Shown piece by piece: positions 47,068 through 56,771 of a DNA stretch of 64,000 nt. The notes below the pieces were generated by a model that saw nothing but the letters and a program-made list of their open reading frames with translations, was not told the origin of the DNA and searched no databases. Within the stretch, counting starts at the first letter, position 1. Each line of letters begins with the position of its first letter. Made by a program: the position numbers and the translations under genes. Origin of the DNA: Fonsecaea monophora (Eukaryota; Ascomycota; Eurotiomycetes; Chaetothyriales; Herpotrichiellaceae); NCBI RefSeq assembly GCF_001642475.1, contig NW_019173983.1, positions 1 to 64,000 on the forward strand. The letters are read 5' to 3'.

Positions 47068-48669
47068 CACATCTTCTTCCCTGGCATGCGCAAGGTTCCG
47101 AGGGCATCAAATGTGACATGCCGTGTCATAGGGAAATCAAATATTCAATAAGGCTATCTAGCTGAAAACATTGTGCATGTTTCACCAGTGTGCGGCATCC
47201 GCGAACCAATTGCTGATGAGGCCTGAAGGCGAGTTTAGACGACACGAAGGCCGCAGTTGAGTGAGATTGGAGAAACGGCCAAGATGGGTAAAACGTGCTC
47301 GCGCCTCAACCTCCGGATCGGGGCCAGATCAACTCTCCTTTCTATCTGTGCGGCATCACCTGCAAGCGAACAATTGTGCTCGAGTTCGCCATGGCCAGCG
47401 CGGTGGATGGTACAGTATGCAGTACCTCGTACAGCATTAGGCATGAATGTACAGCAGACTCCTCACGGGGAGCATTTCCCCAGTCTGAAATTGACGGAGA
47501 GTACCTCGCGTTTTGACCGTTGAATAACGCCTCAGATCGAGGAACTCATGTTACCAAAGAGGACCGCCTTACACACAACTATGATGCCGCCAACCTTATC
47601 GCTCGCCACGTCTGTTCGTGCGGATGGTCTGTTTGGGACTTGTCAAACACAATAAAGAACACCGTCACCTGCGGTGCAATGGCAGATTGACTGAATATTC
47701 GAGGCTTGTATTTTCGTGGCATTGATGCATTTACAGTTCCAATTCTCCCATCATCCAGACTGGCATGGCGAATCCAATACAGCACTCCAGACACCTTCGT
47801 GTGCATCAGACCGCAAAATCCAAAAGTGTGGAACGACGCATGTTGTTAGCAATTGCTACTATTTTCCCACCTCTTTACCCCTTTTTGGCCTTCTCACTCA
47901 TCGCTTGTTAACTTCTCTTGTGGAGACCTTTTCCTTTTGCCTTTTTCCTGGCCTCTAGCTTCCCGACGCATGTTCCACTAGAGTCGCGGTGAGGTTAAGG
48001 GAAGGCGAGTGAGGCTGTGAGGAGTGAGAGGGTGCTCCTCATGGTGGTGCCTGGCATCAATATTTTCGTCAGTATTGACGCCATCTCACGGGCACCAAGG
48101 GGTGAAATGGTGCTCAAACAAGTAAAGAACCCCTCTAAAACCCCTAAAAGGGCGATAGGGGTCGTTGGCGTCCGTCTCGTCAATCGGTTTCGGTAGTGGA
48201 GGTGTTCGATTCAGCTCAGCCACGTGGATGAGCCGTGGTTTGCTCAACGGTGGCACTGGTGTTGATGGTATTGTTGATTCTGGTCCCGGTTCTGGCCAAC
48301 GCCACCTCAGCTGCCAAGCTGCGCTTTCCACTTTTGGCCGAGAATACTTCCTGTTCCTATTTCCACCATCAACGACTCTAGTGAATTTACAATGCCACGA
48401 GACTCCGCTCGCAACTCAAATGCGATCGAGACTGCCACCAAGGCGCTTCGCCTCCCATCACAAGGGATCGATATGTGGATATCATGCTATACCATGGCGT
48501 TTCCAAGGCGGTGGTTCCGAAGGAGATGGTACAGGTAGGAGGGTGAGGATGTTCACTACAAAGCAGTCTTCTCTCCTCGCATCCGACTTCAGTCTCTTGA
48601 TCCAAGGCGACTATGTACTGACTTTGACTTTGTATACTGACCTTCGTCACTCGTTTGTTAACAGCTGCC
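47068..48669. other. Divergent spacer, no gene seen
   Basis: 1.6 kb between the vps54 start and the mosaic-protein start. It must hold both promoters. Several short frames on both strands (for example plus 48165-48740) start at non-ATG codons and carry no domain. Confidence 0.5.
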
Positions 48670-51600
48670 ATGGGCTTGCTACACCTCACAGTAGCTCTGG
48701 CCCTCGCGGCGTCCACTCATTCACTTGGTTTACCAGCTAATCATGATACCACCATCACAGAGACCCTCACTAGATTTGTCTTCACCTGCCCTTGCGATTC
48801 GACCACCTCTGTCAGTATTGGTACGACGTATCCTACTTTGCCTACGGGTGTATCTGACGGACACGACTGGCATGATTGGGTTGGTTCTGTGTCGCAGTCA
48901 TCGGGAGCTTTGACCTCTTCGTCAAGCTCGCTATCTCGTTCAGGCACCGGATCGCGATCGGCGACAAACCAGCCCAGTCCACATCATACTACTGCGGATT
49001 CTTCATCCAAGTCCACCTCAACCACTGCTGTTTGGACTTCTGTTTCTACAAGTCTGCCCGGAACATCTACTGGCAGCTCGATCACATTCACGTCCACTTC
49101 CATATACTCGCCTGTCAGCCCTTCTCTGTCGACGACAGCCATCGCAACAAGCTCCTCGCCTACCGTTTCATCAAGCATCTCGACCTCGACCTCGACGTTG
49201 GACATCTCAACAAGTACAACAGAGACAACTTCCCCCCTCACTCCTGGCACCACAAGCACTACACTCATCACCACATCCTCATCAGAATGCTCATTTGAGG
49301 TTATCACAACTACTTTGAAGAAAAGGGATGTTCTCGAAGTGCGGACATTGACCGTACCTGCTGCTGATTGTTCTACAACGACATCCACATCGGGGATACC
49401 GACCACTACACCGGCCTCGAGTTCCACGGCTTCTACTGCATCCACGACTCTGGGCGCGAGCTCGTCTGTGGGCACAAGCTCAACTACTCCAGCGGATCCT
49501 GCCACGTCTTCAAGCATTGGGACTTCGACCTCTGCAGATCCTGATAGTCTCCCCAGGACGACAAGCCTGACCACCGTCTCCGTTACTCTGACCACCTCGG
49601 GAACCTCTTCTACCACCTTGACTGCAGATACATCAGCCCCTTCAGTTGGTCAGCCCTTTTCCATTCAGGTAAACACTGCTGGACCAGGCAAACACAAGCG
49701 AGACATCCTGGTTGTGGGGTATGTCAATGGAGCACTCGTGCTTGTGAGCTCTCCAGCTGATGCTGTGGCCTTCGTTCTCACGTCTGATGGCGTGCTGATG
49801 ATTTTCGGCACCACTTTGGTAGTTGGCTTCGGTGGTGGTTCGGGAACTTCAGCTTTGATGATTTATTCATCAGTTTCAGCCATGCCAACAACAATAGTAT
49901 GGTCAATCTCTGGTGGCGCTCTTGTCTTGCCTGGGGCTGGCTTCTGCGTTGGTGCGGGCAACGTCATGTCCGTCAATGTTGGCTCCGCGACAGACAGTAG
50001 CTGTGCCCCTGTCACCCCTGTGCCGGATACAGACACAGACTCCTACAACACTGAAGTCGCTAGCACAGTCACGCCGTCACCACAAACCTCGCCTGTGACA
50101 ACACAGGCTTCGACCTCGACTACAGTTGACATTACTTCTACTACCTCTTTGTCCTCGTTGACAACCACGCCCATAATTATCAGCTCTACCTCCAGTCTCA
50201 CTTCAACGGTCTATGTCTCCACCAGCAGTCAAATCTCAGATAGCACAACCTCAGGCAGCAGCGCGACCACAACCACAACAACTGCAACGAAGACCGAGGA
50301 GACAAGTGGACCAAATTGCTCCATACTACCGCTGCAAGATCAAACTGCACCGAGTGGCACTCAATATACGCAATTCTTCTATAGCTGCTTTGCAGCCATT
50401 CCCACGACTCTCGGAGATAGCTACTCTCTTGTCACCTCAGGCGATGGAGACTATAGCAGTGATCCCACCGCCTTTTTGAATCAGTGTGTGGCGACTGCCG
50501 AGCAGCTGAGCGCCAGTGTTTGGACTTATTACCAGTCGTCGTCAGACTTCAAATGGCATTGTGGCTTTTGGACTGGTCTGGTGGCAGATGATGGGATTTT
50601 TGTGGACGACGAGACAGTTTTCACCATGAATGCTATGACAGTGCTTGGGGGTGATGATACTTCAAGCAGCACCAGCACTTCCTCTAGCTCTACAGCAACA
50701 TTGTCGACCTTCTCCAGCCAGACGCTTACAAGCTCAACCCTGACCACTACATCCAGCTCATTCTTAACAACAACCACGACCAGTGTGACAAGCACGACAT
50801 CATCCGCAAATTGCGTGGCTACATCGGCTTCAGTCGGCGACGTGTTGGATACCACGACCGGAAATTCCTGGATTAACTTCTTCTCCTCTGGATGTGGATT
50901 GTCCTTGGATTGGCAAACACTGGACTTTAACAATCTTTATGTTTATCAACGCACCGACTATACATTCGAGGAGGCATTGCTCGAATGCGCTCAGGTTGCT
51001 GACAATGATGGCTCTCCGGTCTTCGAATTTGAGACTGATATTCGCAATAACAATCGATGGGTGTGCTGGACCCTTAACGGCATCACCAATGATCCGGCGC
51101 AATTCCAGCCGTATCCAGGAATTGCAGATGCATACGGCTGGTATCTACCTAGCAGAATGGTTTCGGTGACAACTACATCATCAACCACGACGTCTGCGCC
51201 TTCAAGCACCGTGTCAACTCTGACTACGACTTCAGCCCCTGGCGCTACAACTAGTCAATCTACGCTCGCTCCTCCAACCACACCGTCAACCCTGACAACA
51301 ACTTCCGCCTCCCCAACAACAATTACAACATCTAGCTTGACTATAACTTCAAGCTCTGCTACCACCACCACGGCGGCAGCGTCGTGTCAACCAACAAATG
51401 TCGTTGACTCAAACGGCGACACATGGCAAGTTCTTTGCGACGTAGTTCGACTTGGAGGTGGTGAAGGTACCGGCACCATTTTCAACCTGGGCACTGGCAC
51501 TACTCTGGCCCAATGCATTGAGCTATGCGATGGGATTGACACATGCAACATGGTGGAGGTTGGGCCCGATGACAGTGGTACGGTCTATTGTTGGGGTCTG

Positions 51601-53955
51601 ACATCCGTTGTGTCTTGGACTCCGGCCGAATACGCTGGATGGGATACGGCGCTGAAGATATCCGGCGACTTCGCTCGTGATCCTGTCAGCGGCAACACTA
51701 TCGACGACACTATAACTTCAAGCTCAACACTATTGACCACGACAAGCACCACAACGTCTACTCCAGGACCCTTCACTACGACAAGTACGACAACAATTGA
51801 CAGCACCGCAACTTCTACATCAATCACCACGACGAGCACCACAACAGTTGACGACTCGACGACAGCTACGTCAACACCGACCACCACGACAAGCACCATC
51901 ATTGACATTCCGACTTCAGCTGAGACGTTCTACATCGCTGCTGAGACGGGAGTGGCGGGTCGCAGGATCAAGCGAGGCACTCAATATCTTGTGCTGAGTC
52001 CGCAGACTGGCTTGAGCAGTCTTGTCGACTCCCAATCCGAAGCAAGCACCTTCGTTATTGCCGATGATGAATCGTTAATGGTGGTAGTGAGTGGCACACC
52101 TGTCTGGGTCGGTTTTACGTTCACCACGCCCACTCAAATAGTGATGGCGACTGTTCAACCGGATCCTCCTGTCACTGCAACGATCCATAGCAATGGACTT
52201 TTGACGATTTCATCAGTGGTGACTGAGTGCTCACTGAACGGCGGCCTGGTTGTCTCCACTGATGGCTCGATTCCTGAGGGCTGCATCCAGGTTACGTTGA
52301 AGGCAGTTTCTGCACCCATTGTTGATCCAGTTAGTTCAAGCACATCTACGTCTTCATCATTGCCGGTCGTTACGACTTCTGGCACGACGATAACCACGGG
52401 TACAACGACAATAACAACGACTGCAACCACCCCAACACCGACCTGCACAAATGGGGAAATAGTCAGCGATGCGAACGGCGACACATGGGAAACTCTGTGT
52501 GGACAGGGGAGCGTTAACGGATGGACGTATTTTTCCAGCTTCGCTGACGTTGCAACTTTGGCCGATTGTATTGCCAAGTGCAATGAAGATGGCTCGTGCA
52601 ATGCGGTCTCTATCGAATATCGAGACCTAGGGACCAATATGTGTGGTTTTATCTACACGACAATCGATTTCCAGCCGTACGACTTCACTGCAGATACGGC
52701 GATCAAGGTTTCGGGAGCGAATGCCAGACCTCAAATCAACTTCTCTGGCTCATCCACGACAACAACGACAACGACAACCGGCAGTGTCTCAAGCACGGCT
52801 ACAACTTCGGCCACATCAACAACTACGATACCTGCATGTACACCTTCGGCAATCGGAGATGTCACCGCCCTTTATGATACAACCCAGACTTTCCGTAACG
52901 TTTACACAGGTTGCGGTGAGTCATTGGAAGGAGCGACGACAGGCGGTTTGCAATATCTTCCGAAGCAGTTCGCAGTCCAATGGCAAGCGTCAGACAATTA
53001 TGAAGGCTGGACATTTGAAGATGCTGTCAGTAGATGTGTTCAGACTGCCGTCGACAACGCTGCGACAGCAGTTGAGTTTTATGTCGATGTGGATCAGAAT
53101 TGGCTCTGTGTCGGTGTCGACGATCTGACTTTGGACGACTCCTCCTTCTACGCTGATCCGAATGTGATCAATGTCTGGGGTTTCGTCTGGGAGAATTCGT
53201 GCCAGAATTCGCCGCTCGATGACATTGTCGCAACAGATGGAACTGTCTTCTCCGAATTCTACACTGGCTGCAGTGCGTCGCTCCAAGGCAATATACCTGG
53301 TGGACTGCAATACCTTAACCGAGTCGTGTCAGTGCAATGGCCTGCCCCAGACTATGCCGACTGGACCTTCGATGCCGCCGTCAAATCTTGTGCTGACCAA
53401 ACAGTCTCGCAAGACGGCACTATGTTCGAGTTTTACATTGGTGCAGATGATTCGTGGTACTGTGTTGCAGTCAACGACTTGCCCATTGAAGCCGACAGTT
53501 TCTCTCCTGATGCGACAGTCGGTAAGGTTTGGGGGTTTGCCATCACACAATCTACAGAGGTCTGCGAACCTTCACAACTTGCAGGTTCAGTCCAGTTGGC
53601 GAACGGGACTACTTATGATGAATTCTATGATGCATGCCATGTGTCGCTGGAAGGCATCAATGGTGGAGGGCCGGGCTCGATGACAAATGTCTTTGGCTTC
53701 AATAATCCACCTGGGGAAGATGGAAATCATGGAGGATGGACTTTGGAGACGTCGCTACAGCAATGTATCACGGACTCGGCAGCCGCCGGGGCGACCTTGG
53801 TCGAATTCTATGAGAATGCCGACGAAGATCCCACGTGGTACTGCTTTGGCGTCACCGATGTACCAGCAGACGAGGGTTCGTTCTACGGCGACGACACTGT
53901 TGGCCGCTTGTGGGCTTTCCAGCTTGACGAGTCCACCTTGCCGACAAATGACTAG
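48670..53955 (+). CDS. Large secreted Thr/Ser-rich mosaic protein with repeated cysteine modules
   Basis: One uninterrupted exon encodes 1761 residues; the start is ATG 48670, followed by a signal peptide 'MGLLHLTVALALAASTHSL'. Linkers are dense in Thr and Ser (mucin-like, probably O-mannosylated). Between them I see three module types. Module X, about 110-130 residues with four cysteines, occurs five times (from residues 550, 715, 1390, 1511 and 1632), the last three head to tail. Apple/PAN-like modules with six cysteines start at 906 and 1259 ('NGDTWQVLC', 'NGDTWETLC'). A third type occurs at about 330-448 and 1084-1214, each with a Lys-Arg site near its start. No C-terminal GPI signal or membrane helix is evident, so it is likely secreted or wall-bound. 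Adhesion or carbohydrate/protein binding would suit the architecture. I do not recognise the protein. Confidence 0.85.
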   Translation: MGLLHLTVALALAASTHSLGLPANHDTTITETLTRFVFTCPCDSTTSVSIGTTYPTLPTGVSDGHDWHDWVGSVSQSSGALTSSSSSLSRSGTGSRSATNQPSPHHTTADSSSKSTSTTAVWTSVSTSLPGTSTGSSITFTSTSIYSPVSPSLSTTAIATSSSPTVSSSISTSTSTLDISTSTTETTSPLTPGTTSTTLITTSSSECSFEVITTTLKKRDVLEVRTLTVPAADCSTTTSTSGIPTTTPASSSTASTASTTLGASSSVGTSSTTPADPATSSSIGTSTSADPDSLPRTTSLTTVSVTLTTSGTSSTTLTADTSAPSVGQPFSIQVNTAGPGKHKRDILVVGYVNGALVLVSSPADAVAFVLTSDGVLMIFGTTLVVGFGGGSGTSALMIYSSVSAMPTTIVWSISGGALVLPGAGFCVGAGNVMSVNVGSATDSSCAPVTPVPDTDTDSYNTEVASTVTPSPQTSPVTTQASTSTTVDITSTTSLSSLTTTPIIISSTSSLTSTVYVSTSSQISDSTTSGSSATTTTTTATKTEETSGPNCSILPLQDQTAPSGTQYTQFFYSCFAAIPTTLGDSYSLVTSGDGDYSSDPTAFLNQCVATAEQLSASVWTYYQSSSDFKWHCGFWTGLVADDGIFVDDETVFTMNAMTVLGGDDTSSSTSTSSSSTATLSTFSSQTLTSSTLTTTSSSFLTTTTTSVTSTTSSANCVATSASVGDVLDTTTGNSWINFFSSGCGLSLDWQTLDFNNLYVYQRTDYTFEEALLECAQVADNDGSPVFEFETDIRNNNRWVCWTLNGITNDPAQFQPYPGIADAYGWYLPSRMVSVTTTSSTTTSAPSSTVSTLTTTSAPGATTSQSTLAPPTTPSTLTTTSASPTTITTSSLTITSSSATTTTAAASCQPTNVVDSNGDTWQVLCDVVRLGGGEGTGTIFNLGTGTTLAQCIELCDGIDTCNMVEVGPDDSGTVYCWGLTSVVSWTPAEYAGWDTALKISGDFARDPVSGNTIDDTITSSSTLLTTTSTTTSTPGPFTTTSTTTIDSTATSTSITTTSTTTVDDSTTATSTPTTTTSTIIDIPTSAETFYIAAETGVAGRRIKRGTQYLVLSPQTGLSSLVDSQSEASTFVIADDESLMVVVSGTPVWVGFTFTTPTQIVMATVQPDPPVTATIHSNGLLTISSVVTECSLNGGLVVSTDGSIPEGCIQVTLKAVSAPIVDPVSSSTSTSSSLPVVTTSGTTITTGTTTITTTATTPTPTCTNGEIVSDANGDTWETLCGQGSVNGWTYFSSFADVATLADCIAKCNEDGSCNAVSIEYRDLGTNMCGFIYTTIDFQPYDFTADTAIKVSGANARPQINFSGSSTTTTTTTTGSVSSTATTSATSTTTIPACTPSAIGDVTALYDTTQTFRNVYTGCGESLEGATTGGLQYLPKQFAVQWQASDNYEGWTFEDAVSRCVQTAVDNAATAVEFYVDVDQNWLCVGVDDLTLDDSSFYADPNVINVWGFVWENSCQNSPLDDIVATDGTVFSEFYTGCSASLQGNIPGGLQYLNRVVSVQWPAPDYADWTFDAAVKSCADQTVSQDGTMFEFYIGADDSWYCVAVNDLPIEADSFSPDATVGKVWGFAITQSTEVCEPSQLAGSVQLANGTTYDEFYDACHVSLEGINGGGPGSMTNVFGFNNPPGEDGNHGGWTLETSLQQCITDSAAAGATLVEFYENADEDPTWYCFGVTDVPADEGSFYGDDTVGRLWAFQLDESTLPTND
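50317..51157 (+). repeat. Module X copies 1 and 2 (diverged)
   Basis: Copies at 50317-50650 and about 50812-51157 each have four cysteines in the spacing of the C-terminal triplet. Copy 2 keeps the 'YTFEEALLEC' helix, the 'VFEFE' strand and 'WVCW', and ends with 'AYGWYLP' where later copies have a W-G-F end. Copy 1 is the most diverged. Confidence 0.65.
52837..53952 (+). repeat. Three tandem copies of module X
   Basis: Head-to-tail copies start at 52837, 53200 and 53563, with periods of 121 residues. Shared positions are a first Cys, 'FY.GC' or 'FY.AC' with the second Cys, 'GW.FE.A' or 'DWTFD.A' before the third Cys, 'EFY' and then W-Y/L-C with the fourth Cys, and a W-G/A-F end ('VWGFV', 'VWGFA', 'LWAFQ'). 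The copies differ clearly in DNA, so the duplication is old. Confidence 0.85.
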
Positions 53956-54661
53956 ACAGGAGTTGTGGTTGGGAAAGGATGCACTCCTTGAGAAGTGATT
54001 GCTTTTCAAACCTCAACCCATCTATCCTAGATTTCACGTACACAGTTTCATATGTAAAGTTTCAGATATTGGGGAGCTATCTGTTTCGGGGACAATCTTC
54101 ATAGTAATATGATGGATAAGCTAGAATTAGATATGGAGTGATGAGGAATTATATGGAAAGAACGCTGTATATCCCATCGCTGTGCACGGAAAAGAATTCT
54201 CTAATCTATCACCGTGACTACATTTCCCCATCAGTCAGTCATCGCTTACTGTGTAAAAATGTATCCGTATGTGTCGATTACTCTCTCTGACTCTCCGAGG
54301 AAAAGGAGAATTGCAGAGAACGACTCGCTCGCTCGCTCACGTAGCAGGACGCAGAAATCGGAGAGGGGCGGCTTAGGTCGTTTCGAGATTGAGCAATGTC
54401 CATGCAATGAGGCGACCAGCGACGGGTTGGGGGGGGAGGGGGAAATCGAGACAATGATCGTGAAGGCCCACGGCGTCTGATAACTCAGTCTTCTTCCCGG
54501 ATTCCACACCGTACGCGTACGAGCGAGCACCAATGTCCATCCTCGTCAACCCCAAGTATTGTCGCTGGTGATAATATGGATAGAGGAGGCACCCATCTCC
54601 CACACTTTGCTCGCCCCGATTGCGCTGAATGAGATGAGATGCAGCACATGTTGATTTCACG
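53956..54661. other. Convergent 3' spacer
   Basis: It lies between two convergent stop codons. Minus-strand frames here are not protein-like. No gene was seen. Confidence 0.6.
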
Positions 54662-56171
54662 CTACGTGCTTGTTTCGTACTTCGTCTTCGCCCTCAGTAA
54701 GCCCCCATGCCGATAGAACATCCAAGGCATCGGTGCCATTAACAAGGTGCAAAATGCCAGAGTCGAGGTTGCCCACCCCACACCGAGTGCCTTGTAGAAC
54801 TTCAGGGCAAACAGAGGGAATGCGGCCGACAAGCCATATCGCGACAGCATGGCAGCGCCAGCAGCCGAGGCACCGTATAGCGGCCCATAAGCATCGACCA
54901 TGAATAAGTTCATCGATGCGTACACCATCACAGTGGCGGTGAACGACATGCCCTGGAATACTATCGGCACAGCCCAATGAATTTCAGCGTGTGCCGTCCA
55001 GGCAAATATCAACAGGCAGATAGGAAGGAAGAAGGATGCGATCATGCTTGGATAGAGACGATGTTCTGGAGGAAAGTGCTCGTCGGCGCCCAAGTTTTCG
55101 GCGCGGAACTGTTTCAGGCGTGGTTGGTAAATGTACAGGTCGACCAGAATCAGCGGGAAAGGAGCAAATGCGGTCCCACCCATCAAACCAAGAAACGACA
55201 ACGACTGGCCCGTCAGCGAGAAGTTGTAGTAGCGCTCGAAGACCCAGGGCGATGCGACGACGAAGGTGTACATCAGCCCAAAGAGAAAACCGTTGTATAG
55301 GCATACAATGGTGACGATGGGCTCCGTGACGAGCATGTGGAGAGGGCGGAGAAACAAGGTTGTCAAGAAGTAGTTGACAGCAGCAAGAATCGACCGGCGT
55401 TGTTGAGGCGGTCCTTGAATATTGAGTCTTTTTGCTCGCCGTTCAAGGATGGTCTTCTTGTAGGTTTCCTTGGTGAATACGATCGGGATGTAAAACGTGA
55501 CAATGAAGAAGAGTGTAACCCATTGTGTCCAACGCCAGCCTTTTGCCTCGACGACGAGCCCTCCGAGGAGGGGCCTATATGAGGATTAGCCTCAGTATTT
55601 CCACAAGCTGGTTATGGACGTACCCAAATACTGCTCCAAAAAAGGGTATGGAATAGTAGAATGCCAACGAAACAGCTCTATAACGTCCAGCTGTGTAGTC
55701 GACGATGGTTGCGGAGGCATTGCTAATGGCTGGCGAGGCAAAGACACCAGCAAAGAATCTGCAAATAATCAATGACGCAGGTCCCTGGGAGAGGCCCGCC
55801 CCAAGTGTGAAGAGAGCGAATATAGGGGTTGTAGTCAAGAAGACTGCTTTGCGACCAAACGTCTCGCTCAAAGGTGCCCCAATGGGAGGTCCAAAGGCCA
55901 GGCCAAAGTTGTAGATCGACAGAGGAAGGATGGCAACCTCCTCCGAAACACCAAATCGTCTCGAGACGTCGTCGTGCGCTGGACTGTAGAGCGAAGCAGC
56001 TATGGTGCTCACAAATGCGAGAAAGGTCACGGCCAATGTCGACGATATCCGGCGCAGTAGAGAGAAGTTTCGAGGATTGTCAGGATCGTTGGGCCCGTCC
56101 CAGTCTGTTGCTGTTCGCGGGCGCTGGAGCACGCCTGTAGTGTCGATTTCGAGTTGTTCATGCCTCGCCAT
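54662..56171 (-). CDS. MFS transporter, drug/polyamine antiporter type (DHA1)
   Basis: Exons 56171-55624 and 55574-54662 (GTACGT...ATATAG intron) encode 486 residues. An N-terminal 'DWDGPNDPDNPRNFS' segment is the typical entry motif of fungal DHA1 carriers. The loop 2-3 motif 'GAPLSETFGRKAVFL' follows, and the fifth helix carries 'PAISNASATIVDYT'. Twelve hydrophobic segments are visible in two halves. These proton antiporters sit in the plasma membrane and export drugs, polyamines or metabolites; the cargo is not predictable. The gene is divergent from mcm5 across 600 bp, an unusual partner for a housekeeping replication gene. No obvious defect. Confidence 0.87.
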
Positions 56172-56771
56172 ATTATTCCATCTGATCTGGCGTGATCGAA
56201 GAGGCTATTCCTCCATGCTGTGTGGATGATTGTGAAAACGAGAAAGAGAGAAAATGATAACCCAGCAGACGCGATGTCGGACAATGACCCGAGTCCTACA
56301 CCGTACCTTGTACTCCATATAGGGATTGGGGATATACATACATGCCCTGATGACCGTCCATTCCCCGCATATCAGAACGGATAAATCGGCTTCAGACCTA
56401 CCTATGATGAACAACCGGCGACATTCCGACCAGTATCTAGCCAGTCAAGCGTGCGAACACAGGCCGTTTGAAGCTGTACCTGAGAGCAAAGAGCAAGACA
56501 TGTTACCGATGGAGGAGAAAACATTGATTATTATCGTTACAGGCTGTCGAGACCAGGGCGTCGCTGCCGGCAATTCTTCGGGGGTTCACGTGATCAAAAT
56601 CAATTAAACGCGTCGAGTCCAGAACGCGTCGACGCGTCCAACCACAAAGTCTACGATCCGTACTTGTCACAGCCCCCTCGCACCCCCTGCGCAACTGCGA
56701 GATTCAAGACGCTTTCGTTGTCTTCTGTCCTTACCAGCACCAACCGACAGTCTCGACAACGATCCTCCAGC
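56172..56771. promoter_or_regulatory. Divergent spacer, MFS transporter / mcm5
   Basis: A 600-bp interval between divergent starts. Its mcm5-proximal third holds the ACGCGT cluster and its MFS-proximal part shows no clear motif. No gene. Confidence 0.6.
56608..56637. promoter_or_regulatory. Three MluI cell-cycle boxes (ACGCGT) upstream of mcm5
   Basis: ACGCGT occurs at 56608-56613, 56624-56629 and 56632-56637, 135-164 bp before the mcm5 start codon. ACGCGT is the known binding site of the MBF (Mbp1-Swi6) factor that drives G1/S genes, including MCM genes. Three copies within 30 bp are well above chance. A CACGTG box lies at 56587-56592. Confidence 0.8.
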
